NCBI GenBank assembly: GCA_902363335.1
Contig: CABIZV010000011.1
Span: 25,074 to 89,073, forward strand
Length of the DNA: 64,000 nucleotides
DNA from: Enterobacteriaceae bacterium
Lineage (GTDB): Bacteria; Pseudomonadota; Gammaproteobacteria; Enterobacterales; Enterobacteriaceae
Direction of reading: 5' to 3'
Shown here: positions 51,422 to 60,697 of the stretch, in pieces
Layout: every line of letters starts with the position of its first letter
How positions within the stretch are numbered: the stretch's first letter is position 1
Made by a program: the position numbers and the translations under genes
Notes under the pieces: model-generated
Told to the model about the DNA's origin: nothing
Database searches by the model: none
Seen by the model: only the letters and a program-made list of their open reading frames with translations

Positions 51422-52330
51422 GTGGATTTACGCGATTTAAAAACCTTCCTGCACCTGGCGGAAAGTCGCCATTTTGGCCGCAGCGCGCGGGCGATGCACG
51501 TCAGTCCCTCAACGCTTTCCCGACAAATTCAGCGGCTGGAAGAAGACCTGGGGCAGGCGCTATTTGTCCGCGATAACCGCACGGTAACGCTCACCGAAGC
51601 GGGTGAGGAACTGCGCGTCTTTGCCCAGCAGACGTTGTTGCAGTATCAGCAGTTGCGCCACACCCTCGATCAACAAGGGCCGTCGCTGTCAGGCGAGCTG
51701 CATATCTTCTGTTCGGTGACCGCCGCGTATAGCCATCTACCGCCGATTCTTGACCGTTTTCGCGCAGAACATCCGTCGGTGGAGATTAAGCTCACCACCG
51801 GCGATGCGGCCGATGCCATGGAAAAAGTAGTGACGAGTGAGGCTGACCTGGCGATTGCTGGCAAGCCGGAGACGCTGCCGGGCGCGGTGGCATTTTCCAT
51901 GCTGGAAAACCTGGCGGTGGTGCTGATCGCCCCGGCCTTACCCTGCCCGGTACGCAATCAGGTTTCCGTTGATGAACCCGACTGGTCAACGGTGCCGTTT
52001 ATCATGGCCGACCAGGGGCCGGTGCGTCGCCGTATCGAACTGTGGTTCCGCCGTCATAAAATCAGTAATCCATCAATTTACGCCACGGTGGGCGGTCATG
52101 AAGCGATGGTCTCGATGGTCGCACTGGGCTGCGGCGTGGCGCTGCTGCCGGAAGTGGTACTGGAAAACAGCCCTGAGCCGGTGCGCAACCGCGTGATGAT
52201 TTTAGAACGCAGCGACGAGAAAACCCCGTTTGAGCTGGGCGTCTGCGCGCAGAAAAAACGGCTGCATGAACCGCTCATTGATGCTTTCTGGAAAATTGTG
52301 CAGGAGCGCAAAATCGAGGAAGGCAACTAG
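51422..52330 (+). CDS. ilvY: LysR-family activator IlvY
   Basis: A 302-residue LysR regulator that activates ilvC and represses itself. The GTG at 51422 starts MDLRDLKTFLHLAESRHFGRS split by the usual helix-turn-helix, SARAMHVSPSTLSRQIQRLEEDLG; GGAG is eight bases upstream. An in-frame GTG at 51413 is on the ribosome site. The C-terminal inducer domain is near-identical to E. coli until FWKI, then ends VQERKIEEGN, five residues longer than E. coli. Confidence 0.95.
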   Translation: MDLRDLKTFLHLAESRHFGRSARAMHVSPSTLSRQIQRLEEDLGQALFVRDNRTVTLTEAGEELRVFAQQTLLQYQQLRHTLDQQGPSLSGELHIFCSVTAAYSHLPPILDRFRAEHPSVEIKLTTGDAADAMEKVVTSEADLAIAGKPETLPGAVAFSMLENLAVVLIAPALPCPVRNQVSVDEPDWSTVPFIMADQGPVRRRIELWFRRHKISNPSIYATVGGHEAMVSMVALGCGVALLPEVVLENSPEPVRNRVMILERSDEKTPFELGVCAQKKRLHEPLIDAFWKIVQERKIEEGN

Positions 52331-52402
52331 CGGCCTCATCGCGCAGAGGAAGGCCTGAAGGCTAAAATCAGTGGTAGATTCAGTATTGAAGCTCCTTTTC
52401 TG

Positions 52403-52468
52403 TATAATGCCCGTGCCATAATACAGAGATGTAGCGGGGGGCTTGCTAATCATGATGTTCAGCAAGCC
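52403..52468 (+). promoter_or_regulatory. fabV promoter -10 and leader hairpin
   Basis: A perfect TATAAT (52403-52408) lies 120 bp before fabV; the -35 is poor (TCAGTA-like). In the predicted leader, GGCTTGCT (52440-52447) pairs with AGCAAGCC (52461-52468). The hairpin has no T-run. Its role is unknown. Confidence 0.45.
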
Positions 52469-52527
52469 AGAACAGACGGTGTCATTGCGCACTTGACAGC
52501 GAAATACAAACTTAATTAGCCATCATT

Positions 52528-53721
52528 ATGATAATCAAACCAAAAATTCGTGGATTCATCTGTACAACGACCCATCCGACTGGCTGCAAAGTCAATGTGG
52601 AAAAACAGATCGAGTATGTTAAGCAAAACGGGAAAATCGCCAACGGCCCATCCCGCGTGCTGGTTATCGGTGCATCAACCGGTTACGGCCTTGCTTCTAG
52701 AATTTCCGCAGCATTTGGCAGCGGTGCCGCCACTATCGGCGTATTTTTCGAAAAACCAGGTACGGAAACCAAACCGGGTTCCGCAGGCTGGTATAACTCA
52801 GCGGCCTTCGATGAAGCCGCTAAGCGTGAAGGACTGTACTCCAAAAGCATCAACGGCGATGCCTTCTCCGATGAGTGCCGCGATGCGGTTATTAAGCTTA
52901 TCAAAGAAGATCTGGGCCAGATCGATTTAGTCGTTTACTCACTGGCTTCCCCAGTGCGTAAAATGCCGAAAACCGGTGAAGTCGTTCGTTCTGCGCTGAA
53001 ACCAATCGGCGAGGTTTATACCTCTAAAGCGATTGATACCAACAAAGATCAGATCATCACCGCCAGCATTGAGCCGGCAACCGAAGAAGAAGTGCAGAAC
53101 ACCGTCACCGTGATGGGCGGCGAAGACTGGGAACTGTGGATGGGCGCGCTGAGCGAAGCAGGCGTGCTGGCCGAAGGCGTGAAAACCGTGGCCTACTCCT
53201 ACATCGGTACCGACCTGACCTGGCCAATCTACTGGCACGGCGCGCTGGGCAAAGCGAAAGAAGACCTTGACCGTGCCGCCGGTGAACTGCGCAACCAGCT
53301 GGCTCCGCTGCACGGTTCTGCAAACGTCGCGGTACTGAAGTCCGTTATCACCCAGGCGTCTTCTGCGATCCCGGTGATGCCGCTGTACATCTCCATGGTG
53401 TTCAAGCTGATGAAAGCGCAGGGCATCCATGAAGGGTGCATCGAGCAGATCAACCGTCTGATGACCACCAGCCTGTACGGCAACAAAGGTGCGCTTGATG
53501 ACAACCAGCGTATTCGTATGGATGACTGGGAACTGCGTGATGACATTCAGCAAGCCTGCCGTGACCTGTGGCCGCTGATCACCACCGAAAACCTGGCGCA
53601 AGAAACCGACTATGCAGGGTACAAGAAGGAATTCCTGAACCTGTTCGGTTTCGACCTTGAAGGTGTGGACTACGACGCGGATGTTAATACCGAAGTCGAA
53701 TTCGACGTAATCACGCTGTAG
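52528..53721 (+). CDS. fabV: trans-2-enoyl-ACP/CoA reductase FabV
   Basis: A 397-residue NADH-dependent enoyl reductase of the FabV/TER family, which performs the last step of fatty acid elongation and is insensitive to triclosan. It starts MIIKPKIRGFICTTTHP and carries the dinucleotide site VLVIGASTGYGLASR and the family's Y-x8-K active site (YWHGALGKAK), with an aspartate- and glutamate-rich end. It stands alone between ilvY and ilvA, has its own likely promoter, and ends in a bidirectional terminator. E. coli K-12 lacks it and uses FabI. It is found in Enterobacter and several other gammaproteobacteria. Confidence 0.93.
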   Translation: MIIKPKIRGFICTTTHPTGCKVNVEKQIEYVKQNGKIANGPSRVLVIGASTGYGLASRISAAFGSGAATIGVFFEKPGTETKPGSAGWYNSAAFDEAAKREGLYSKSINGDAFSDECRDAVIKLIKEDLGQIDLVVYSLASPVRKMPKTGEVVRSALKPIGEVYTSKAIDTNKDQIITASIEPATEEEVQNTVTVMGGEDWELWMGALSEAGVLAEGVKTVAYSYIGTDLTWPIYWHGALGKAKEDLDRAAGELRNQLAPLHGSANVAVLKSVITQASSAIPVMPLYISMVFKLMKAQGIHEGCIEQINRLMTTSLYGNKGALDDNQRIRMDDWELRDDIQQACRDLWPLITTENLAQETDYAGYKKEFLNLFGFDLEGVDYDADVNTEVEFDVITL

Positions 53722-53737
53722 TTGGCTGATTAGTCGC

Positions 53738-53776
53738 AAAAAAAGGGGTTCATGGAAAACATGACCCCCTTTTTTA
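53738..53776. terminator. bidirectional terminator between fabV and ilvA
   Basis: A run of seven A's, GGGGTTCATG (53745-53754), loop, CATGACCCCC (53760-53769) with one mismatch, and a run of T's. It can end both fabV (+) and ilvGMEDA (-) transcripts. Confidence 0.85.
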
Positions 53777-53789
53777 ATGGCCCTTCCGG

Positions 53790-55334
53790 CTAACCGGCAA
53801 GGAAGAAGCGGAACGCCGGATTATGGGTTTCGTCGTGACACTCATAGCCCAACTCATTAAGCCGGGTTTCGAAGTCCGGTTCATTCTCGCCTAATTCAAA
53901 TGCTGCCAGCACGCGGCCAAAATCGGTTCCGTGGCTGCGGTAGTGGAACAGCGAAATATTCCAGTGTGTGCCTAAAGTATGCAGGAACTTCAGCAGCGCG
54001 CCCGGTGATTCCGGGAATTCGAAGCTGTACAGACGCTCCTGCAAAGGCTGTGATGGGCGACCGCCAACCATATAGCGCACGTGCAGCTTAGCCATTTCGT
54101 CATCGGAGAGATCCACCACGCTATAACCGCCGTCGTTAAGCAACTGGAGGATTTCTTTGCGTTCTTCCAGCCCACGGCTCAGGCGCACCCCGACAAAAAT
54201 ACAGGCGTCCTTCGCATTGGCATAACGGTAGTTGAATTCGGTTACCGAACGCCCGCCCAACAGCTGGCAAAACTTCAGGAAGCTGCCCTTCTCTTCGGGA
54301 ATGGTGACCGCCAGCAGCGCTTCACGTTGTTCCCCCAGTTCGCAGCGCTCGGAAACGTAGCGTAGACCGTGGAAATTAACATTCGCGCCAGAAAGCACAT
54401 GCGCCAGCCGTTCACCGCGGATGTTGTGCTGAGCGATGTATTTTTTCATCCCCGCCAGCGCCAGCGCGCCTGACGGCTCGGCGACCGCGCGCACGTCTTC
54501 AAACAGATCTTTCATCGCCGCACAGATTGCATCGCTATCGACAGTGATGATGTCATCGAGATACTCCTGGCACAGACGGAAGGTTTCATCGCCGATGCGT
54601 TTCACCGCTACGCCTTCGGCAAATAGCCCAACGCGTGGCAGGTCGACCGGATGACCGGCCTCCAGCGCCGCTTTCAGGCAGGCCGAGTCCTCGGCCTCCA
54701 CGGCAATCACTTTGATTTGTGGCATCAGCTGTTTAATCAGCACCGCGACACCCGCGGCCAGACCACCGCCGCCAACCGGCACAAAAACCCGGTCGAGATG
54801 CGCATCCTGCTGAAGCAGTTCCAGCGCCAGCGTACCTTGTCCGGCAATCACCATCGGATGATCGAACGGGGGAACCCAGGTGAAACCCTGCTGCTGCGAC
54901 AGTTCAATCGCTTTGGCCTTGGCTTCGTCAAAATTCGCCCCGTGCAGCAGCACTTCGCCGCCGAAACCGCGAACGGCATCAACTTTAATATCGGCAGTTG
55001 CCGTTGGCATGACGATAAGCGCCTTCACGCCCAGCCGTGAAGCCGAGAACGCAACGCCCTGCGCGTGGTTACCGGCGGATGCAGTGATCACCCCGTGGGA
55101 TTTCTGCTCCGCCGTCAGGCCTGCCATCATCGCGTAAGCGCCGCGCAGTTTGAAACTGTGCACCGGCTGGCGGTCTTCGCGCTTCACCAGAATCACGTTA
55201 TCAAGGCGCGACGACAGCTTGTCCATTTTTTGCAGCGGCGTCACCTGCACCGCTTCATAGACCGGCGCGCGGAGCACCGCTCTGAGATATTCCGCCCCCT
55301 CAGGGGCGCCGGATAGGGGTTGTGAATCTGCCAT
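53790..55334 (-). CDS. ilvA: threonine ammonia-lyase (biosynthetic threonine deaminase)
   Basis: A 514-residue PLP enzyme making 2-oxobutyrate, first step to isoleucine, inhibited by isoleucine. PLP lysine is Lys62 in HSFKLRGAY; the phosphate loop is PVGGGGLAAGV. Two ACT-like regulatory domains occupy about residues 335-514. Length equals E. coli IlvA. It starts two bases after the ilvD stop, so it is coupled as last gene of ilvLGMEDA. Confidence 0.97.
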   Translation of the reverse strand: MADSQPLSGAPEGAEYLRAVLRAPVYEAVQVTPLQKMDKLSSRLDNVILVKREDRQPVHSFKLRGAYAMMAGLTAEQKSHGVITASAGNHAQGVAFSASRLGVKALIVMPTATADIKVDAVRGFGGEVLLHGANFDEAKAKAIELSQQQGFTWVPPFDHPMVIAGQGTLALELLQQDAHLDRVFVPVGGGGLAAGVAVLIKQLMPQIKVIAVEAEDSACLKAALEAGHPVDLPRVGLFAEGVAVKRIGDETFRLCQEYLDDIITVDSDAICAAMKDLFEDVRAVAEPSGALALAGMKKYIAQHNIRGERLAHVLSGANVNFHGLRYVSERCELGEQREALLAVTIPEEKGSFLKFCQLLGGRSVTEFNYRYANAKDACIFVGVRLSRGLEERKEILQLLNDGGYSVVDLSDDEMAKLHVRYMVGGRPSQPLQERLYSFEFPESPGALLKFLHTLGTHWNISLFHYRSHGTDFGRVLAAFELGENEPDFETRLNELGYECHDETHNPAFRFFLAG

Positions 55335-55336
55335 GA

Positions 55337-57187
55337 TTAGCCACCCAGTTTTGATTTATCGCGGACTGCGCCTTTGTCGGCGCTGGTTGCCAGGCTGGCA
55401 TAGGCACGAAGCGCAAAGGAGACCTGACGCTCGCGATTTTTCGGCGTCCAGGCTTTATCACCGCGGGCTTCCTGCGCTTCACGACGTGCGGCAATTTCCG
55501 CATCGCTGAGCTGCAATTGAATGCCGCGGTTCGGGATATCGATAGCAATCATGTCGCCGTCTTCGATAATCGCAATGTTGCCGCCGCTCGCCGCTTCCGG
55601 CGAAACGTGACCGATAGACAGACCCGATGTCCCGCCGGAGAAACGACCGTCGGTGATAAGCGCACACGCTTTGCCAAGCCCCATGGATTTCAGGAAGGTG
55701 GTTGGGTAGAGCATTTCCTGCATCCCCGGCCCGCCTTTCGGCCCTTCGTAGCGGATCACGACAACATCGCCCGCCACCACTTTGCCACCGAGGATCGCGT
55801 CAACCGCATCGTCCTGGCTTTCATAGACTTTCGCCGGGCCGGTGAACTTCAGAATGCTGTCATCCACCCCTGCGGTTTTCACGATACAGCCATTTTCCGC
55901 AAAGTTACCGTACAGCACCGCCAGACCACCGTCCTGGCTGTAGGCGTGCTCCAGCGAGCGGATGCAGCCTTCAGCGCGATCGTCATCGAGCGTATCCCAG
56001 CGGCAATCCTGAGAGAACGCCTGAGTGGTGCGGATGCCAGCAGGGCCCGCGCGGAACATTTTTTTGACCGCTTCATCCTGGGTGACAGTGATGTCGTACT
56101 GCTCCAGCGTTTGCGGCAGAGAGAGACCGAGGACGTTTTTCACGTTGCGGTTCAACAGACCTGCGCGGTCCAGCTCGCCGAGGATCCCCAGAACGCCCCC
56201 CGCACGGTGAACGTCTTCCATATGGTATTTCTGGGTACTTGGCGCCACTTTACACAGCTGCGGCACCTTACGAGACAGCTTGTCGATATCACTCATGGTG
56301 AAGTCGATTTCCGCTTCCTGCGCCGCCGCCAGCAGGTGCAGAACGGTGTTGGTGGAACCGCCCATGGCGATATCCAGCGTCATGGCGTTCTCAAAGGCTT
56401 CTTTGCACGCAATATTACGCGGGAGGGCAGATGCATCATCCTGCTCGTAGTAGCGCTTAGTCAGCTCGACGATACGCTGGCCTGCGGTGAGAAACAGCTC
56501 TTTACGGTCAGCGTGGGTCGCCAGCAGCGATCCGTTGCCTGGCTGCGAAAGCCCGAGCGCCTCGGTCAGGCAGTTCATGGAGTTGGCGGTGAACATACCG
56601 GAACAAGAACCGCAGGTTGGGCAAGCGGAGCGTTCAACCTGATCGCTTTGTGAATCAGAGACTTTTGGATCAGCGCCCTGAATCATCGCATCGACCAGGT
56701 CGAGTTTGATAATTTTATCAGACAGTTTGGTTTTACCGGCTTCCATCGGGCCGCCGGAAACGAAGATAACCGGAATGTTCAGGCGCAAAGAGGCCATTAA
56801 CATCCCTGGGGTGATTTTGTCGCAGTTGGAGATACAGACCATTGCGTCGGCGCAGTGGGCGTTCACCATATACTCGACCGAGTCGGCAATCAGTTCGCGC
56901 GACGGCAGGGAGTAAAGCATGCCTCCGTGGCCCATCGCGATACCATCATCCACCGCAATGGTGTTGAACTCTTTAGCCACGCCGCCGGAGGCTTCAATTT
57001 GCTCGGCAACCAGTTTACCGAGGTCGCGCAGGTGCACGTGGCCCGGCACGAACTGGGTAAACGAGTTTACGACGGCAATAATCGGTTTACCGAAATCATC
57101 GTCGGTCATCCCGGTGGCGCGCCACAGTGCGCGAGCGCCCGCCATATTGCGGCCGTGAGTGGTGGTGGCGGAACGGTATTTAGGCAT
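55337..57187 (-). CDS. ilvD: dihydroxyacid dehydratase
   Basis: A 616-residue Fe-S dehydratase, third step of valine and isoleucine synthesis. Cluster cysteines appear in SNCDKITPGML and SACPTCGSCSGMFTANSMN; further blocks are GGSTNTVLHLLA and FSGGTSGLSIGHVSPEA. Length equals E. coli IlvD. It lies between ilvE (65 bp upstream) and ilvA in the operon. Confidence 0.97.
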   Translation of the reverse strand: MPKYRSATTTHGRNMAGARALWRATGMTDDDFGKPIIAVVNSFTQFVPGHVHLRDLGKLVAEQIEASGGVAKEFNTIAVDDGIAMGHGGMLYSLPSRELIADSVEYMVNAHCADAMVCISNCDKITPGMLMASLRLNIPVIFVSGGPMEAGKTKLSDKIIKLDLVDAMIQGADPKVSDSQSDQVERSACPTCGSCSGMFTANSMNCLTEALGLSQPGNGSLLATHADRKELFLTAGQRIVELTKRYYEQDDASALPRNIACKEAFENAMTLDIAMGGSTNTVLHLLAAAQEAEIDFTMSDIDKLSRKVPQLCKVAPSTQKYHMEDVHRAGGVLGILGELDRAGLLNRNVKNVLGLSLPQTLEQYDITVTQDEAVKKMFRAGPAGIRTTQAFSQDCRWDTLDDDRAEGCIRSLEHAYSQDGGLAVLYGNFAENGCIVKTAGVDDSILKFTGPAKVYESQDDAVDAILGGKVVAGDVVVIRYEGPKGGPGMQEMLYPTTFLKSMGLGKACALITDGRFSGGTSGLSIGHVSPEAASGGNIAIIEDGDMIAIDIPNRGIQLQLSDAEIAARREAQEARGDKAWTPKNRERQVSFALRAYASLATSADKGAVRDKSKLGG

Positions 57188-57251
57188 GCTTAGTACTCCC
57201 AGTCTTTATCTTGTTAAATGGGGTGCTGCGTGACACCCCATCTTTTTATGC

Positions 57252-58181
57252 TTATGGATTAACCTGATCCAACCAACCCCATTTATCTTCGGTTTCACCG
57301 GTAAAGAGGCCAAAGAATGCTTGCTGAACGCGTTTGGTGACCGGGCCACAGCGGCCTTCACCGACCTGAATACCGTCGACGCTACGCACCGGCGTGATTT
57401 CAGCGGCGGTCCCGGACATGAAGACTTCATCTGCAAGGTACAGGGATTCGCGAGACAGCACCTGCTCGCGCACTTCAATACCCAGGTCTTTCGCCAGCTT
57501 GATGATGGCGTCACGGGTGATGCCCGGCAGCGCGGAGGAGGTGAACGGAGGGGTGAAGATCACGCCATCTTTCACTTCAAACAGGTTTTCACCCGCCCCT
57601 TCAGACAGGTAGCCGTTCACATCCAGCGCAATCCCTTCCTGATAACCATGGCGGCGCGCTTCGCTGCCAACCAACAGTGAGGAGAGGTAGTTACCGCCCG
57701 CTTTCGCGGCGGTGGGAATGGTGTTTGGCGCTGCGCGGTTCCAGGATGAGACCATCGCATCGATCCCCTGATCCAGCGCTTCAGCGCCCAGGTAGGCGCC
57801 CCACGGGAACGCCGCGATGATCACGTCAGTGGTGTAGCCCTCTGGCGGGTTAACCCCCATACCGACGTCGCCCACAAAGACCAGCGGACGAATATAGGCG
57901 CTGGTCAGGTTGTTTTTGCGCAGCACTTCACGGCAGGCTTCCATCAGTTCATCAACGCTCTGAGAGACCGGGAAGCGATAGATTTTGGCGGAGTCACGCA
58001 GACGCTGCATATGCTCGCGGTGGCGGAAAACAACCGGGCCTTTGTGAGAGTCGTAGCAGCGGATGCCTTCGAACACGGAAGTCCCGTAGTGCAGCGCGTG
58101 GGACATCACGTGAACCTTCGCATCTTCCCAACGTACCATCTCACCGTTGAACCAGATGTAATCCGCTTTTTTCGTCGTCAT
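57252..58181 (-). CDS. ilvE: branched-chain amino acid aminotransferase
   Basis: A 309-residue fold-type IV PLP transaminase for the last step of leucine, isoleucine and valine synthesis. The ATG at 58181 gives MTTKKADYIWFNGE and the E. coli length; 18 upstream residues overlapping the ilvM end are rejected. PLP lysine is Lys160 in AAKAGGNYLSS; SEGAGENLF is the family signature. It lies about 17 bp after ilvM. Confidence 0.97.
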   Translation of the reverse strand: MTTKKADYIWFNGEMVRWEDAKVHVMSHALHYGTSVFEGIRCYDSHKGPVVFRHREHMQRLRDSAKIYRFPVSQSVDELMEACREVLRKNNLTSAYIRPLVFVGDVGMGVNPPEGYTTDVIIAAFPWGAYLGAEALDQGIDAMVSSWNRAAPNTIPTAAKAGGNYLSSLLVGSEARRHGYQEGIALDVNGYLSEGAGENLFEVKDGVIFTPPFTSSALPGITRDAIIKLAKDLGIEVREQVLSRESLYLADEVFMSGTAAEITPVRSVDGIQVGEGRCGPVTKRVQQAFFGLFTGETEDKWGWLDQVNP

Positions 58182-58198
58182 TTCTCTTCCTCTTGCGC

Positions 58199-58465
58199 TC
58201 AGGCGCGAATTTGTTGTTGTGATGTGCTTGTACACTGTTGAACGGCAACGTAAGCCACGTCCACCAGTTTATTTAATTGGCTAAACAATAAGTCGACCGA
58301 GCGTTGGCTGGCAACGGTCAGCTCGATATTGATATTCTGCGCGTCGCTGGCGGTTTCCATGTTCATCGAGCAAATCTGGAAGCCACGATGGCGAACCACA
58401 CGTAAGACGCGTTCTAAGGTTTCCGGGTTGAAGCGGGCCTGCACGTTGACCTGATGTTGCATCAT
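58199..58465 (-). CDS. ilvM: acetolactate synthase II small subunit
   Basis: An 88-residue ACT-domain regulatory subunit that activates IlvG. It begins MMQHQVNVQARFNPETLERVLRV split over a typical ACT strand, and E. coli IlvM (87) is nearly the same. Its ATG overlaps the ilvG stop by four bases, which couples subunit synthesis. AHAS II is unusual in being insensitive to valine. Confidence 0.95.
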   Translation of the reverse strand: MMQHQVNVQARFNPETLERVLRVVRHRGFQICSMNMETASDAQNINIELTVASQRSVDLLFSQLNKLVDVAYVAVQQCTSTSQQQIRA

Positions 58466-60108
58466 GATAATTTCTCCAGCATTTGTGAGTTGCTCGCACC
58501 TGGCGGCACCAGCGGCCAGACATTCTCAAGTTCGTCAATTGAGACATGAAGCAGGTATGGACCTTCGCTTGCCAACATGGTGTCGAGTGCCGCTTCAACC
58601 TGGTCTTTACGGGTGATGTGTTGGCCAGGGATGCCGAAGGCGTTGGCCAGCATGAGGAAATCGGGGTTATCGGTCAGGGTGGTTTCGCTGTAACGTTCCT
58701 GGAAGAACAGTTGCTGCCATTGTCGAACCATCCCTAAACGCTGGTTATCGATTAAGACGATCTTCAGCGGTAACTGCTTGCGTTTCACGGTGCCCAGCTC
58801 TTGTACATTCATCATGAAAGAGCCGTCACCGGAGATACAGATAACCGTATCATCCGGGCGCGCTACCTGCGCGCCTACAGCCGCCGGCAGGCCAAAGCCC
58901 ATAGTGCCCAATCCGCTGGAGGTGATGAAGTTTTCCGGGCGGGTATAAGTCATATGCTGGGCTGACCACATTTGGTGCTGACCGACATCGGTGGTAACAA
59001 CGCTATCGGCCGGTTTTCGGTCGGAAAGCTGTTTTAACAGCAGCGGCGCATATATAGGCTCGCCAGGGTGATCGTAACGCCATGCGTGTTCGGCACGCAT
59101 GGCCGCGTTATGCTCGCGCCAGGCTTCAATCGCCAGCGTTTGCTGCAAAGCGGGAAGCAACGCATTCAGGTCGCCCTGCAATGCGACATGAACCTGACGC
59201 AGTTTGTTCATTTCAGCCGGGTCGATATCCATATGGATGACTTTCGCGTGCGGCGCAAAGGTATTGAGCTTGCCGGTCACACGGTCATCAAAGCGGGCGC
59301 CAACGGCGATCAACAGATCGCACTCTTGTACAGCCAGGTTAGCCGCTTTGGTGCCGTGCATCCCCAACATGCCGAGGTAGTACGGATACTCTGCTGGCAC
59401 AGCCCCTAAACCTTTCAGCGTGCAGGTGGCGGGAATTTTTGTCACCGTCATAAACTGACGCAGCGCTGGAACCGCCTGCGCCATCCCTACGCCGCCACCA
59501 ACATACAGCATCGGTTTCTGTGCCTGCGCCAGCATCTGCTGCGCCTGCGCTACTTCGGCGTGTGGGAAAACGTCAGCACTTTCAACGGTGGAGAAATACG
59601 GTTCTAAATCGCCCTGTGCAATCTGGACGTCTTTCGGGATATCAACCAGTACCGGGCCTGGACGGCCTGAGTTTGCCACCTGGAATGCTTCTGCCATGAT
59701 GCGCGGCAGCTCTTCCAGAGATTGCACCAGGAAACTGTGTTTGGTGCAGGCCAGCGACAAACCGAGAACGTCCACTTCCTGAAAAGCATCCGTACCGATG
59801 AGCGGTGCGGCAACCTGACCGGTGATGGCAACAACGGGAACAGAGTCGAGCAGCGCATCTGCCAGGCCGGTTATCAGGTTAGTGGCACCTGGGCCGGAAG
59901 TGGCGATACACACGCCGGTTTTGCCGGTAGCACGGGCGTAGCCGATAGCCGCTACCGCCGCGCCCTGCTCGTGTCGACACAGCAGGTGCTCTACGCCGCC
60001 GTCATACAGGGCGTCGTAAACTGGCATGATGGCTCCACCCGGATAACCAAATACCGTTTCAACTCCCTGCGCTCGCAACGCATGTACCACCCACTGTGCG
60101 CCATTCAT
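58462..60108 (-). CDS. ilvG: acetolactate synthase II large subunit (intact)
   Basis: A 548-residue ThDP/FAD enzyme forming acetolactate and acetohydroxybutyrate. Catalytic Glu47 is in LCRHEQGAA; the ThDP-Mg motif is SGDGSFMMNVQELGTVKR with IVLIDNQRLGMVRQWQ nearby. The frame is complete, unlike the natural frameshift of E. coli K-12, so a valine-insensitive isozyme should be made. First structural gene of the operon after the ilvL attenuator. Confidence 0.97.
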   Translation of the reverse strand: MNGAQWVVHALRAQGVETVFGYPGGAIMPVYDALYDGGVEHLLCRHEQGAAVAAIGYARATGKTGVCIATSGPGATNLITGLADALLDSVPVVAITGQVAAPLIGTDAFQEVDVLGLSLACTKHSFLVQSLEELPRIMAEAFQVANSGRPGPVLVDIPKDVQIAQGDLEPYFSTVESADVFPHAEVAQAQQMLAQAQKPMLYVGGGVGMAQAVPALRQFMTVTKIPATCTLKGLGAVPAEYPYYLGMLGMHGTKAANLAVQECDLLIAVGARFDDRVTGKLNTFAPHAKVIHMDIDPAEMNKLRQVHVALQGDLNALLPALQQTLAIEAWREHNAAMRAEHAWRYDHPGEPIYAPLLLKQLSDRKPADSVVTTDVGQHQMWSAQHMTYTRPENFITSSGLGTMGFGLPAAVGAQVARPDDTVICISGDGSFMMNVQELGTVKRKQLPLKIVLIDNQRLGMVRQWQQLFFQERYSETTLTDNPDFLMLANAFGIPGQHITRKDQVEAALDTMLASEGPYLLHVSIDELENVWPLVPPGASNSQMLEKLS

Positions 60109-60192
60109 AGTTAGTTCCCCGCCGTAGATCGTGAGAAACAGAATATTATGCTATTGCTCACTCTCTGCTCCTCGTTAATGTTTTTAAATCAT

Positions 60193-60223
60193 AAAAAAAC
60201 CCCCGGACCTTTCGGTGCGGGGG
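60193..60223 (-). terminator. ilv operon attenuator terminator
   Basis: Minus strand: CCCCCGCACC-GAAA-GGTCCGGGGG then seven T's (60193-60199). It sits between ilvL and ilvG and is the transcription-attenuation hairpin, formed when charged Leu, Val and Ile tRNAs let the ribosome pass the leader. Confidence 0.92.
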
Positions 60224-60247
60224 TCTTAGTTCGTTAAGGCTTGATTC

Positions 60248-60346
60248 CTAAGCCTTTCCTCGTCCAAGTGCAGCCCCGCACGGTGGGATAATAATCACCA
60301 CCACGCTAATCACGACTAGGCTAATCACTCGTAGAAGGGCTTTCAT
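60248..60346 (-). CDS. ilvL: ilvGMEDA leader peptide
   Basis: A 32-residue control peptide rich in the regulated amino acids: six valines, five isoleucines and four leucines, with the run VISVVVIIIPPCG. Codons include CTA leucine, which slows ribosomes. It matches E. coli IlvL except at residue 2 (Lys in place of Thr). Ribosome stalling decides whether the downstream attenuator forms. A tentative promoter, TTGTGC-17-GTAACT, lies about 60 bp upstream. Confidence 0.93.
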   Translation of the reverse strand: MKALLRVISLVVISVVVIIIPPCGAALGRGKA

Positions 60347-60697
60347 TTTTGTATTTTCTTGTATCTTGTTCGAAGGAATACCTACAGAGTTACCACAGAC
60401 ATCACAAAATGCACAAGTTTTTTTATAGTGCCAATACTTACCTTGCTAACAAAATTAACAAAAGGAATTGTTTTATATGGAAAAATTATGAAATGAAAAT
60501 ATTTCACCTTTTTATCTTCATCATCGGGATAAAAGGCTTATCGTCGCGATGTATTGAAAAAATGCGATCGCAATTCCTTGCCTCATGAAACATGATGAAA
60601 TAACGCTAAAAAACGTGAATACGTTGCGTAAATACGCTAAAACTCGGGTTAATAAGCAAAGTTCGCGATGCATAATGCCTTCATTCAGGGAGGAGTT
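60347..60697. other. AT-rich divergent region between ilvL and yifB
   Basis: About 350 bp with strong A/T tracts (for instance a CTATAAAAAAAC tract on the minus strand) that in E. coli correspond to the ilv promoter, its upstream activating sequence and IHF sites. No convincing gene or RNA was found on either strand. Confidence 0.5.

Noticed and set aside
55517..56653. 378-codon open frame on the + strand
   Set aside because: It is entirely antisense to ilvD, has arginine/histidine-rich composition typical of GC-rich shadow frames and no recognisable domain.
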